Source of the DNA: Gordonia humi
GTDB lineage: Bacteria; Actinomycetota; Actinomycetes; Mycobacteriales; Mycobacteriaceae
Assembly: GCF_014197435.1 (NCBI RefSeq)
Contig: NZ_JACIFP010000001.1
Location: 1,736,001-1,800,000, forward strand
Length of the DNA stretch: 64,000 nt
Direction: 5' to 3'
The notes under the pieces are model-generated. The model had not been told where the DNA came from and made no database searches. It was given only the letters and a program-made list of their open reading frames with translations. A program made the translations under genes and the position numbers. This document shows, piece by piece, positions 44,869 to 52,564 of the stretch. The first letter of the stretch is position 1; every line of letters begins with the position of its first letter.

Positions 44869-46305
44869 TTGTACGAGTACCAAGGAATGTATGTAGCGGG
44901 GGAGTGGACCGCGGTGTCCGGTCCCGTGATCGAGGTCGTCTCGCCTGCCGACAACCGCGTGATCGGTCAGGTGAGCGAGGCGAGGGCGGACGACGTCGAC
45001 GTCGCCGTGCACGCTGCGCGGGCGGCGTTGGAGTCGGGCGCGTGGGCGAACTCCACGGCCGAGGACCGGGCCGCGGTCCTGGACGCGATCGCCGCGGGCA
45101 TCAAGGCGCGGTCGGGTGAGTTCGCCGATCTGTCGTCGGCGGAAGTCGGCTCGCCGCGCGCCTGGGCCTCGTTCGGACAGGTGAGCACGGCGGTCGGGGT
45201 GTACGCGGCATCGGCGAAGGCGTTACGGACCTATGAGTTCGAGTCCACCCGGCCGTCGGTGATCGGCGGCGAGGTCCTCGTCCGACGAGTCCCGGTCGGA
45301 GTGGTCGGTGCGATCGTGCCGTGGAACGCGCCGTTGTTCACCGCGGCGTTGAAGCTCGCTCCGGCGTTGGCGGCGGGATGCACGGTGGTCCTCAAACCGT
45401 CGCCGGACGCTCCGTTGGCGCTCGCTCTGTTCAGCGAGGTGCTCGAACAGGCGGGACTGCCGGCCGGTGTCGTCAACATCGTCTCCGGGGGCGTCGAGAC
45501 CGGACGGGCGCTCGTGTCGAACCCCGGTGTCGACAAGATCAGTTTCACCGGATCGACCGCGGCAGGCGCCAGAATCGGCGAGGCGTGCTCGCGCGACGTC
45601 CGTCGAGTGACTCTCGAACTCGGTGGCAAGTCGGCGGCGATCGTGCTCGACGACGTCGAAGTCGACAAGAAGCTCATCGACGGCCTGGTCACCGGCGTCA
45701 TGGCCAACAACGGGCAGATCTGCGTCGCGCAGACGCGCATCCTGGTGCCGCGCGGTCGGTACGACGAAGTGGTCGAGCCGCTGGCCGAGGCGGTGTCGGC
45801 CATGCGGGTCGGTGATCCGGCGGATCGTGCCACCGAGGTGGGCCCGGTGATCAACGCCGCCGCGCGTGATCGAATCGAGGCCGCGGTCTCGGGCGCTGTG
45901 GCCGAGGGCGCCCGCGTCGTGGCGGGCGGCACGCGGCCGGAAGGTCTCGACGCCGGCTCGTACGTCGCGCCGACGGTGCTCGCCGACGTCGACAACCAGA
46001 TGGCGGTCGCGCGCGACGAGCTCTTCGGTCCCGTCGCGGTGGTGGTTCCGTACGACGACGAGGACGACGCGGTGCGCATCGCGAACGACTCGGAATACGG
46101 ATTGGCAGGTGCCGTCTGGTCGGCCGACACCTCGCGCGCGACCCGGGTCGCCGGCCGACTCCGGGTCGGATCGGTATCGGTCAACTCGCCGGCGCCCGTC
46201 GATTTCGGCAGCCCGTTCGGCGGATTCAAGAAGTCGGGATTCGGTCGCGAGGGCGGCCCCGAGGGTATCGACGCGTACGTCGAGGCGCAGTCGATCATTC
46301 TCTGA
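44869..46305 (+). CDS. Aldehyde dehydrogenase (NAD(P)-dependent)
   Basis: This 478-residue enzyme of the ALDH superfamily oxidises an aldehyde to an acid. Catalytic residues are Glu in LELGGKSA and Cys in NNGQICVAQTR. The cofactor motif ISFTGSTAAG and the PWNAPL and NSPAPVDFGSPFGGFKKSGFGRE motifs are present. The TTG at 44869 is preferred because AGAGAAGG sits at good distance and the N-terminus (YEYQGMYVAGEW) then matches the family. ATG at 44887 would remove part of it. It is followed 38 bp later by an alcohol dehydrogenase, so the two probably oxidise the same chain end in turn. Confidence 0.92.
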   Translation: MYEYQGMYVAGEWTAVSGPVIEVVSPADNRVIGQVSEARADDVDVAVHAARAALESGAWANSTAEDRAAVLDAIAAGIKARSGEFADLSSAEVGSPRAWASFGQVSTAVGVYAASAKALRTYEFESTRPSVIGGEVLVRRVPVGVVGAIVPWNAPLFTAALKLAPALAAGCTVVLKPSPDAPLALALFSEVLEQAGLPAGVVNIVSGGVETGRALVSNPGVDKISFTGSTAAGARIGEACSRDVRRVTLELGGKSAAIVLDDVEVDKKLIDGLVTGVMANNGQICVAQTRILVPRGRYDEVVEPLAEAVSAMRVGDPADRATEVGPVINAAARDRIEAAVSGAVAEGARVVAGGTRPEGLDAGSYVAPTVLADVDNQMAVARDELFGPVAVVVPYDDEDDAVRIANDSEYGLAGAVWSADTSRATRVAGRLRVGSVSVNSPAPVDFGSPFGGFKKSGFGREGGPEGIDAYVEAQSIIL

Positions 46306-46343
46306 CCCTGCACAACACGAACTCAAACGAAAGAAGCAACGAC

Positions 46344-47477
46344 ATGCAGACGCAAGCAGCGGTCCTGTGGGAGCGCAACTCCGCCTGGCAGATCGAGACG
46401 ATCGAACTGGACGAACCCAAGGAGCAGGAGGTGCTCGTCGAACTGCACGCCTCGGGCATGTGCCACTCGGACGAGCACATAGTCACCGGTGACATGCCGT
46501 TCCGGCTGCCGTGCATCGGCGGCCACGAGGGCGCAGGCGTGGTGAAGAAGGTCGGATCGCACGTGTCCTGGCTCGAGCCCGGCGATCACGTCGTGTTCGG
46601 CTTCATCCCGTCGTGCGGCCGATGCCCGTCGTGCTCGACCGGTCACCAGAACCTCTGCGACCTCGGCGCGAAGATCTATTCGGGGAACCAGATCCAGGAC
46701 GACACGGCGCGCCACCACGTCAAGGGCGAAGACCTCGCCCTGGCCTGCGGCATCGGATCGTTCGCGCACCACACCGTCGTGAACGAGGCGAGCTGCATCA
46801 AGATCGAGTCCCATCACCCGCTCGACCGGGCCTGCCTGCTCGGTTGCGGGTTTATCACCGGATGGGGTTCGGCGGTCTACACCGCGGGGATCCGGCCGGG
46901 CGAGAACGTGGTGGTCGCGGGTGTCGGCGGCATCGGGGCGTCGGCGATCCAGGGTGCACGGCTCTCCGGCGCGCGCACGATCGTGGCGATCGATCCCTCC
47001 GAGTACAAGCGGGAGGTGGCGTTGCGGATGGGCGCGACCCACGTCGCGAGCTCGTGGGATGAGGCGCCCGGCGTGGTCGCCGAGGCCACCTGGCACCGCG
47101 GCACAGACAAGTTCATCTGTGCGATGGGTGTCGGCGACGGCAAGCTGGTCGCGAAGGCCCTGTCCATGATCGCCAAGCGCGGCGAACTGGTCGTGACCAA
47201 CATTCACCCGATGGCCGAGCGCGACGTCGCGGTGAACCTGATGGATCTGACCCTGCAGGAGAAGAAGATCACCGGAAGCCTGTACGGGTCGGGCAATCCC
47301 CGCGCGGACATTCCGAAGATGCTGGAGCTGTGGAGCACGGGAGCGGTCGACCTAGACGCGATGGTCACTCGCACCTACCCGCTGGACGGCGTCAACGACG
47401 GGTACGACGACATGCGCGCCGGCCGCAACATCCGCGGCATCCTCCGGTACCCGGCAGCCGAGGCGGCGTCGGCGTGA
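46344..47477 (+). CDS. NDMA-dependent (mycofactocin-type) zinc alcohol dehydrogenase
   Basis: This 377-residue medium-chain zinc alcohol dehydrogenase has catalytic zinc ligands Cys in ASGMCHSDEH and His in GGHEGAG. The structural zinc Cys set is in SCGRCPSCSTGHQNLC, and the Rossmann motif is VAGVGGIGASAIQ. It closely fits the group of actinobacterial alcohol dehydrogenases with tightly bound NAD that are re-oxidised by mycofactocin (or artificially by NDMA). Mycofactocin genes are not in the window. It would oxidise an alcohol made by the P450 and pass an aldehyde to the preceding ALDH. Confidence 0.9.
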   Translation: MQTQAAVLWERNSAWQIETIELDEPKEQEVLVELHASGMCHSDEHIVTGDMPFRLPCIGGHEGAGVVKKVGSHVSWLEPGDHVVFGFIPSCGRCPSCSTGHQNLCDLGAKIYSGNQIQDDTARHHVKGEDLALACGIGSFAHHTVVNEASCIKIESHHPLDRACLLGCGFITGWGSAVYTAGIRPGENVVVAGVGGIGASAIQGARLSGARTIVAIDPSEYKREVALRMGATHVASSWDEAPGVVAEATWHRGTDKFICAMGVGDGKLVAKALSMIAKRGELVVTNIHPMAERDVAVNLMDLTLQEKKITGSLYGSGNPRADIPKMLELWSTGAVDLDAMVTRTYPLDGVNDGYDDMRAGRNIRGILRYPAAEAASA

Positions 47478-47515
47478 CGCGCGGCCCGCAGGTAGCGGAG
47501 GACGCCGCACCGGAA

Positions 47516-48118
47516 TCACTCGGGCAGTCGGTCGACGACGTCGGCTGCCCGAGTGATCCGCGCCAGCGGAGCCAGGACGTTCTGCACCATGTACGCGTGG
47601 TGGTCGGTTGTGGTTCCCGCGGTGCAGTCCTCCGCCAGCAGGACGTCGTATCCCCGGTTGACGGCGTCCATCGCCAGTCCTGGCAGAGCCACGTTGGTCG
47701 ATAGTCCGCAGAGTATGAGTGTCTGCACGCGCTGCAGCCGCAGCATGGCGTCGAGGTCGGTGCCGTAGAACGCGGTGAGGCCGGTCGCCCGGGCACTCAC
47801 CAGGTCGGTGGGTTCTGGGCCGAGTTCGGCGGGGATCTCGACGTCGGGCGTGCCTTCGATCATCGTTTGGTCGCGCAGCGCCATCTTGCCGAGGTAGGAG
47901 TTCGGCAGCAGTCCCTTCTGGTCTGCTCGGTGGACGATGGTGCAGTGCACGACCGGGAGCGACCGAGCGCGGAACTCGCGGGCGAGCTCGGCGATGCCCG
48001 CGATGATCGCCCGCTCACGGGCCTGGTCGGCGAGCGATGCGAGGGCGCCCGCGGGCGGCTCGAGCATGCCGCGCTGGCATTCGCTGATGATGAGGGCAGG
48101 TGCGATAAGGGTAGTCAT
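47516..48118 (-). CDS. Isochorismatase-fold (cysteine-hydrolase family) protein, nucleophile position Ala
   Basis: This 200-residue isochorismatase-like fold protein has an N-terminal LIISECQRGML, a Lys in YLGKMALRDQ and LILCGLSTNVALPG. In amidase members of this family the last motif ends with a catalytic Cys (about TxxC); here the position is Ala. It is therefore unlikely to be a classical cysteine amidohydrolase. It may hydrolyse a vinyl-ether-type bond, as isochorismatase does without the Cys, or only bind ligand. It is encoded opposite to its neighbours, converging on the alcohol dehydrogenase. Confidence 0.82.
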   Translation of the reverse strand: MTTLIAPALIISECQRGMLEPPAGALASLADQARERAIIAGIAELAREFRARSLPVVHCTIVHRADQKGLLPNSYLGKMALRDQTMIEGTPDVEIPAELGPEPTDLVSARATGLTAFYGTDLDAMLRLQRVQTLILCGLSTNVALPGLAMDAVNRGYDVLLAEDCTAGTTTDHHAYMVQNVLAPLARITRAADVVDRLPE

Positions 48119-48215
48119 GCAAGCTCCGCGTAGTAGTGACATGAAAGCCAGTTAGTGCTGCCTGTGTCGACATATGTTATCAATAAAACAACTGGTGAAA
48201 GCGCTTGTAAACAGA

Positions 48216-48229
48216 TGACAGTAGTGCCA
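48216..48229. promoter_or_regulatory. Island operator-like motif, copy 3
   Basis: TGACA-GTAG-TGCCA, followed by GAATA, lies 36 bp before the P450 start in the divergent region with the isochorismatase-fold gene. Confidence 0.5.
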
Positions 48230-48264
48230 GAATAATCGTGAAATCCTTACGGAAGGCGGTGCCC

Positions 48265-49530
48265 ATGACCGAAACAGACACGACACCGATACCCCTGCAC
48301 GATCTGACCTGGTGGAAACGGCCGGCGGCTGAGCGCGACGCAGACTTCGCGGCGATTCGCCGTGAGCGTCCACGCATGTTCGTGCCCATCGGTCCCGCGT
48401 CGGACTCGGGCAAGGCCAAGGGGTTCTATGCGATCACGACATACGAAGATGTTCTCGAGGTGAGTCGACGGCCGGAGGACTTCTCGTCGGGAATCGGCGG
48501 GACGCAGATCTTCGAGCAGCCCGCCGAACTGCGTGCGTACCGTGGATCGATCATCGACATGGACAACCCGGAACATGCTCGACTGCGGAAGATCGTCTCG
48601 CGTGGGTTCACGGCGCGTAACCTTGCGAGCCTCCGGGACGAGATCGAGGACGTCGTGAGCGAGATCCTCGATGAGATGCCGCAGTCCGGCGAATGCGACT
48701 TCGTCAGCAGTTTCGCCGCACTTCTTCCCCTGCGCATCATCAACAGCCTGCTCGGCATCCCGCGGGAGCACGAGCAGTTCATCCTCGACGCGACGAACAT
48801 CATCCTCGGTGCCAGCGATGCTGAGTACATCGCCGATCAGTCGGCAGCGGGTATCAACGCCGCCGTCACCGAGGCCAGTAAGGGTCTGATCGACCTGCTC
48901 GACTCGCTGTCGACCGAGCGTATCGCCGATCCGCAGGACGATCTGATCTCACAGCTGGTCGCAGCCAAGGGTGAGGAGAACCTGACGCCGGCCGAGATGG
49001 CCAGGTTCTTCATCCTGCTGGTAGGTGCAGGCAACGAGACCACCCGGAACGTCATCTCGCACGGTCTGTACGTCCTCACTCAGCATTCGGAGCAGCGGGA
49101 TCGATGGCTGGCCGACTACGAGGAGTACGCGTCGAGGGCGATCGAGGAGATGCTGCGCTGGGCGACTCCGGTGATCCACTTCCGCCGCACCGTGGCGCGT
49201 GACGGGGTGATGCTCGGCGACCTGGAGTTCTCCGCGGGCGACAAGGTCGTCATGTGGTACACGTCGGCGAACCGCGACGAGACGGTCTTCGACAACCCGT
49301 ACGAGTTCGACATCACGCGCGAGGAGAATCCGCACGTCGCATTCGGCGGAGCGGGCGCGCACTTCTGTCTCGGCGCACACCTGGCTCGCCTCGAGCTCGA
49401 CGTCGCCTTCCGGATGCTGTTCGAGCGGTTCCCGGACATCCACTCGGTCGGTGAGCCGGATCGCCTGAACTCGAATTTCTTGAACGGGATCAAGCACCTG
49501 CGTGCGGAATACACCTCGGTGACGAAATGA
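48265..49530 (+). CDS. Cytochrome P450 (CYP125/124/142-like)
   Basis: This is a soluble bacterial P450 of about 421 residues. The I-helix motif is LLVGAGNETTRN, the ExxR motif EEMLRWATP, and the haem loop FGGAGAHFCLGAHLAR with the thiolate Cys. The HFRRTVARDGVMLGD and MWYTSANRDETVF regions resemble mycobacterial CYP124/125/142, which hydroxylate terminal methyl groups of branched or steroid side chains. The ATG at 48265 has GGAAGG upstream; a GTG at 48238 would add nine residues. It begins a four-gene run with the crotonase, Zn-ribbon and SDR genes. Redox partners are not in the window. Confidence 0.93.
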   Translation: MTETDTTPIPLHDLTWWKRPAAERDADFAAIRRERPRMFVPIGPASDSGKAKGFYAITTYEDVLEVSRRPEDFSSGIGGTQIFEQPAELRAYRGSIIDMDNPEHARLRKIVSRGFTARNLASLRDEIEDVVSEILDEMPQSGECDFVSSFAALLPLRIINSLLGIPREHEQFILDATNIILGASDAEYIADQSAAGINAAVTEASKGLIDLLDSLSTERIADPQDDLISQLVAAKGEENLTPAEMARFFILLVGAGNETTRNVISHGLYVLTQHSEQRDRWLADYEEYASRAIEEMLRWATPVIHFRRTVARDGVMLGDLEFSAGDKVVMWYTSANRDETVFDNPYEFDITREENPHVAFGGAGAHFCLGAHLARLELDVAFRMLFERFPDIHSVGEPDRLNSNFLNGIKHLRAEYTSVTK

Positions 49531-50351
49531 CATACAGCGATCTCGTGGCCGAGACGGAGTCGGCTGTCCTGGCCGAGCTGTCCGGCGGTGTCCTCACCAT
49601 CAGCATCAACCGCCCGGCGAACGGCAACGCCGTCCGGCCCGTCGACCGAGACGCTCTCATCACACTGTTCCGGGAGGCCGATGTCGACCATGAGGTCCGG
49701 GTCGTCGTACTGCGGGCGAACGGCCGTCAATTCTGCGGCGGCGCCGACGTGGTGAAGCTGGCGGACGGTCATGCGAAGAACGTCAAGCGGACCACCGACG
49801 GGATGAAGAAGATCATGGGCGGCGCTCAGGCACTCGTCGCGTCGGTGCTCGACTGCAGCAAGCCCGTGGTGGCAGCCGTGCAGGGAGCGGCGGCCGGCGT
49901 CGGCGCACATCTGGCGTACGCAGCCGATCTCGTCGTCGCGACGGAGAACGCATTCTTCGCCGAGTCGTTCGTCAAGCGCGGCCTCGTCGTCGATGGAGGC
50001 GGCGCCTACCTGCTTCCCCGCCGGATCGGGATGCAGAAGGCCAAGGAGATGGCGTTCTTCGGCGAGCGGCTGTCGGCCGCTGAAGCACTCGATCTCGGTC
50101 TGGTCAACAAGGTCGTCCCGGCGGACGAGCTCGACGACGAGGTGGCGGACTACGTCGGGCGGCTGTCCGGTGCACCGACCAGTGCGATCGGTTTGACGAA
50201 GCGTCTGTTCAACGAATCCCTCGACGGCGACCGAGCGAGTGCGTTCACCACGGAGGCGATGGCTCAAGAGATCCAATCGTACGCGGCCGACTCGCGCGAA
50301 GGCGTGCGCGCGTTCGTCGAGAAGCGGCCGGCCGAATTCGTGGGATGGTGA
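49527..50351 (+). CDS. Enoyl-CoA hydratase/isomerase (crotonase) family protein
   Basis: This 274-residue crotonase has oxyanion-hole segments RQFCGGADVVKL and VQGAAAGVGAHLAYAADLV. The second acidic position is Asp in RGLVVDGGGAYLLPR where canonical hydratases use Glu, so isomerase, hydrolase or altered hydratase chemistry is possible. The start overlaps the P450 stop (ATGA), showing co-translation of oxidation and beta-oxidation steps. Confidence 0.9.
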   Translation: MTYSDLVAETESAVLAELSGGVLTISINRPANGNAVRPVDRDALITLFREADVDHEVRVVVLRANGRQFCGGADVVKLADGHAKNVKRTTDGMKKIMGGAQALVASVLDCSKPVVAAVQGAAAGVGAHLAYAADLVVATENAFFAESFVKRGLVVDGGGAYLLPRRIGMQKAKEMAFFGERLSAAEALDLGLVNKVVPADELDDEVADYVGRLSGAPTSAIGLTKRLFNESLDGDRASAFTTEAMAQEIQSYAADSREGVRAFVEKRPAEFVGW

Positions 50352-50352
50352 C

Positions 50353-50784
50353 ATGTCCGAGAACGATGTGAAAAAGCCGGCTAAGCCGCGCGCCGATCTT
50401 CCGACCGTCGAGCCGGGGACCGCACCGTACTGGGAAGCTGCCGCCCGCGGCGTCCTGCTGGTCGCCGAGTGCGGCGACTGCGGTGCGATCCACCATTACC
50501 CTCGACCGTTCTGTCCGTCGTGCTGGAGCGAGAACGTGTCCGCGATCGAGTGCTCGGGCCACGGAACGCTCTACACCTACTCCACCGTCTACATGAACGA
50601 CCTGCACCCGTTCAAGGATCGGCTGCCCTACGTGGCGGCGATCATCGAGTTGGCGGAGGGGCCGCGTCTGATGACGAACATCGAAGGGTGCGAGCCGGCT
50701 GATCTCGAGGTCGGCATGGCCGTGAAGGCCGACTTCCGGCCGATCTCGGACGACTACACGGCCACGGTCTTCCGTCCCGCGTGA
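50353..50784 (+). CDS. OB-fold / Zn-ribbon (DUF35) acyl-CoA-associated protein
   Basis: This 143-residue protein has an N-terminal zinc ribbon (CGDCG...FCPSC, about residues 39-57) and an OB-fold domain. Such DUF35 proteins partner thiolases or MaoC hydratases in actinobacterial side-chain degradation (ChsH2 carries one at its C-terminus) and act in acyl-CoA binding. No thiolase gene is adjacent here, so its partner may be the MaoC pair at 41.6-42.5 kb. It starts 1 bp after the crotonase stop. Confidence 0.9.
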   Translation: MSENDVKKPAKPRADLPTVEPGTAPYWEAAARGVLLVAECGDCGAIHHYPRPFCPSCWSENVSAIECSGHGTLYTYSTVYMNDLHPFKDRLPYVAAIIELAEGPRLMTNIEGCEPADLEVGMAVKADFRPISDDYTATVFRPA

Positions 50785-50834
50785 GGCGATTCGGCGGGGG
50801 CCGAGGCCCACACACAAACTAAGGAGAACTGCAC

Positions 50835-51758
50835 ATGAGCAAGCTGCTCGAGGGCAAGGTCGCCCTCGTCACCGGTTCCGGACACGGTATCGGGCGTGGA
50901 CACGCACTGGAGTTGGCCAAGCACGGCGCCACCGTCATCGTGAACGACCTCGGCACGTCGGTCGAGGGAGAGGGGACCGGCAAGGTGGCCGACGACGTCG
51001 TCAAGATCATCACCGATCGTGGTGGCAAGGCGATCTCCGACTTCAGCGACATCAGCGACGAGCAGGCGGTGGAGCGGCTCGTCGAGCGCGCCTACTCCGA
51101 ACTCAGTCGCCTCGACATCGTCGTCAACAATGCGGGCATCGTCCGGGATCGCGCGATCTGGAACATGAGCGTCGACGACTTCGACCTCGTCATGCGTGTG
51201 CATGTCCGCGGCAGCTGGCTGACCAGTCGTGCGGTCGCGCGGAAGTGGCGTGAGGAGTCGAAGGCGTCCGGCGGCAAGGTGTACGGGCGCATCATCAACA
51301 CGACGTCCGGCGCAGGTCTGCACGGCCACTTCGGGCAGACCAACTACGGCGCGGCGAAGGCCGCGATCGCCGGACTCACGCAGGCGCTGAGCTTGGAACT
51401 CGCGTCGACTGGCGCCACCGTGAACGCCATCAGCCCGGGTGGTCGTACTCGGATGTCCGCGACGATGGCCGGCGCGGCGGCGCCGATCGAACCCGGCGAG
51501 CGCGACGACGACGACTTCGATCCGAAGGACCCGTCGCTGGGTTCCCCGGTGGTCGCATGGCTGGCGAGCCCGGAGGCGGGACATGTCAGCGGTCAGGTCA
51601 TCAAGGCCCTGGGCGAGAACATTCAGTGGCTGAAAGCATGGTCGCCGGTCAGCACCGTCTCGAGCGGCGGTAAGCGGTGGGACGCGGAGAAGCTCGGTGC
51701 GGTGATGGGGACCGACGTGTTCGGCACCCGTGCTCCGGGTCTGCGTCTGGGCAGCTGA
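50835..51758 (+). CDS. Short-chain dehydrogenase, MFE-2-type 3-hydroxyacyl-CoA dehydrogenase-like
   Basis: This 307-residue SDR has the cofactor motif TGSGHGIGRGH, NNAG (VVNNAGIVRDR), a catalytic Ser in NTTSGAGLHG and YxxxK in NYGAAKAA. The N-terminal VNDLGTSVEGEG and the long C-terminal extension past the Rossmann core resemble the dehydrogenase unit of peroxisomal-type multifunctional enzyme 2, which oxidises (R)-3-hydroxyacyl-CoA. That would follow hydration by the MaoC pair. A terminator hairpin follows, closing the P450 operon. Confidence 0.9.
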   Translation: MSKLLEGKVALVTGSGHGIGRGHALELAKHGATVIVNDLGTSVEGEGTGKVADDVVKIITDRGGKAISDFSDISDEQAVERLVERAYSELSRLDIVVNNAGIVRDRAIWNMSVDDFDLVMRVHVRGSWLTSRAVARKWREESKASGGKVYGRIINTTSGAGLHGHFGQTNYGAAKAAIAGLTQALSLELASTGATVNAISPGGRTRMSATMAGAAAPIEPGERDDDDFDPKDPSLGSPVVAWLASPEAGHVSGQVIKALGENIQWLKAWSPVSTVSSGGKRWDAEKLGAVMGTDVFGTRAPGLRLGS

Positions 51759-51784
51759 GGACCGCCCGACGGGCGAACTGCATC

Positions 51785-51827
51785 GGTGGGGCCCTCTCGA
51801 CGTACGAATCGTCGAGAGGGCCCCACC
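51785..51827 (+). terminator. Terminator hairpin after the P450 operon
   Basis: A perfect 18-bp stem (GGTGGGGCCCTCTCGACG with its complement) around a 7-nt loop starts 27 bp after the SDR stop. It has no T-run, as is common in high-GC actinobacteria. Confidence 0.85.
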
Positions 51828-52564
51828 GTCGTCAGGTCGGGGCGATTCATGGGGTGCTCCCTCCTCTTGTTCCTGCACGGCCTCATCTGACGAGTTTGTT
51901 CATATGCGGAAATGGCGTTCGGCGTCATTGTCGGCTGCGGCGAGACAAGGGTCTTCAGCGGCGCCGCGGAGTGGTGGCACCACCTCGGAGGAGTGTGCGG
52001 CCCGCACGGGGCGCCGCACCGGGGGCTGTCGGTCTCGGACGGGGCGGGACGATCGGTAATTTTAATGACGATAACGTCAGAACAGTGTTTGGGGTCCGCC
52101 TTGGAGGGTGGGCCGAAAAAACTGCTATGAACTGTTAATACGCGATTCCTATTGACACTTGTGACTGCTATCACTACAGTGAATGACTGTCAGATAACTC
52201 TCGTGCTTGGGTGTAGTTCGCCAGGGTGATGGGTATGAGAATCGCCTCGAGGAGGTTCCGTTGCCTGCGGGTGCGAGGTCCCTCGTCGGGTCGGCGGGTC
52301 CGTGCTCGGGTGCCCTGGACGCGAGGCGGACGACTGTCCGGAGCGCGTCAGGCGGGCAGGTCGCAACCGATCTCGTGGTCGACTTGATCGTGAGGGTCTA
52401 TCTGACGGTGACGAACGATTCGGGTGTCGTCATGGGATCAGGTGTCGACCGGTCTCGCGACGATACCGGCGGATTCGTCTCCACTCACTGACATCCAAGA
52501 AGACCGTCGGGTCGGACGGCCCGTCGTCGCAGCAGTTCCCTTCATCAAGAAATGGCAGCTCTCA
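51828..52564. promoter_or_regulatory. Long promoter/leader region of the Liv-type transporter operon
   Basis: About 740 bp without a supportable gene. It holds motif copy 4 (52066-52079), a TGAC-T-GTCA palindrome followed by AGA (52184-52192), and TCACT-AC-AGTGA (52171-52182), all in a locally AT-richer stretch (about 52050-52200). The distance from these sites to the first credible ATG (52565) implies either a leader of over 300 nt or an earlier, unrecognised start. Confidence 0.5.
52066..52079. promoter_or_regulatory. Island operator-like motif, copy 4
   Basis: TGACG-ATAA-CGTCA is a perfect palindrome followed by GAACA. It is the most symmetrical copy and shares AATTTTAATGAC with copy 2. 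Confidence 0.55.

Noticed and set aside
52207..52491. A possible 94-residue gene in the transporter leader.
   Set aside because: Low-complexity composition, no recognisable domain and no convincing ribosome site; kept only as part of the gene-free leader.
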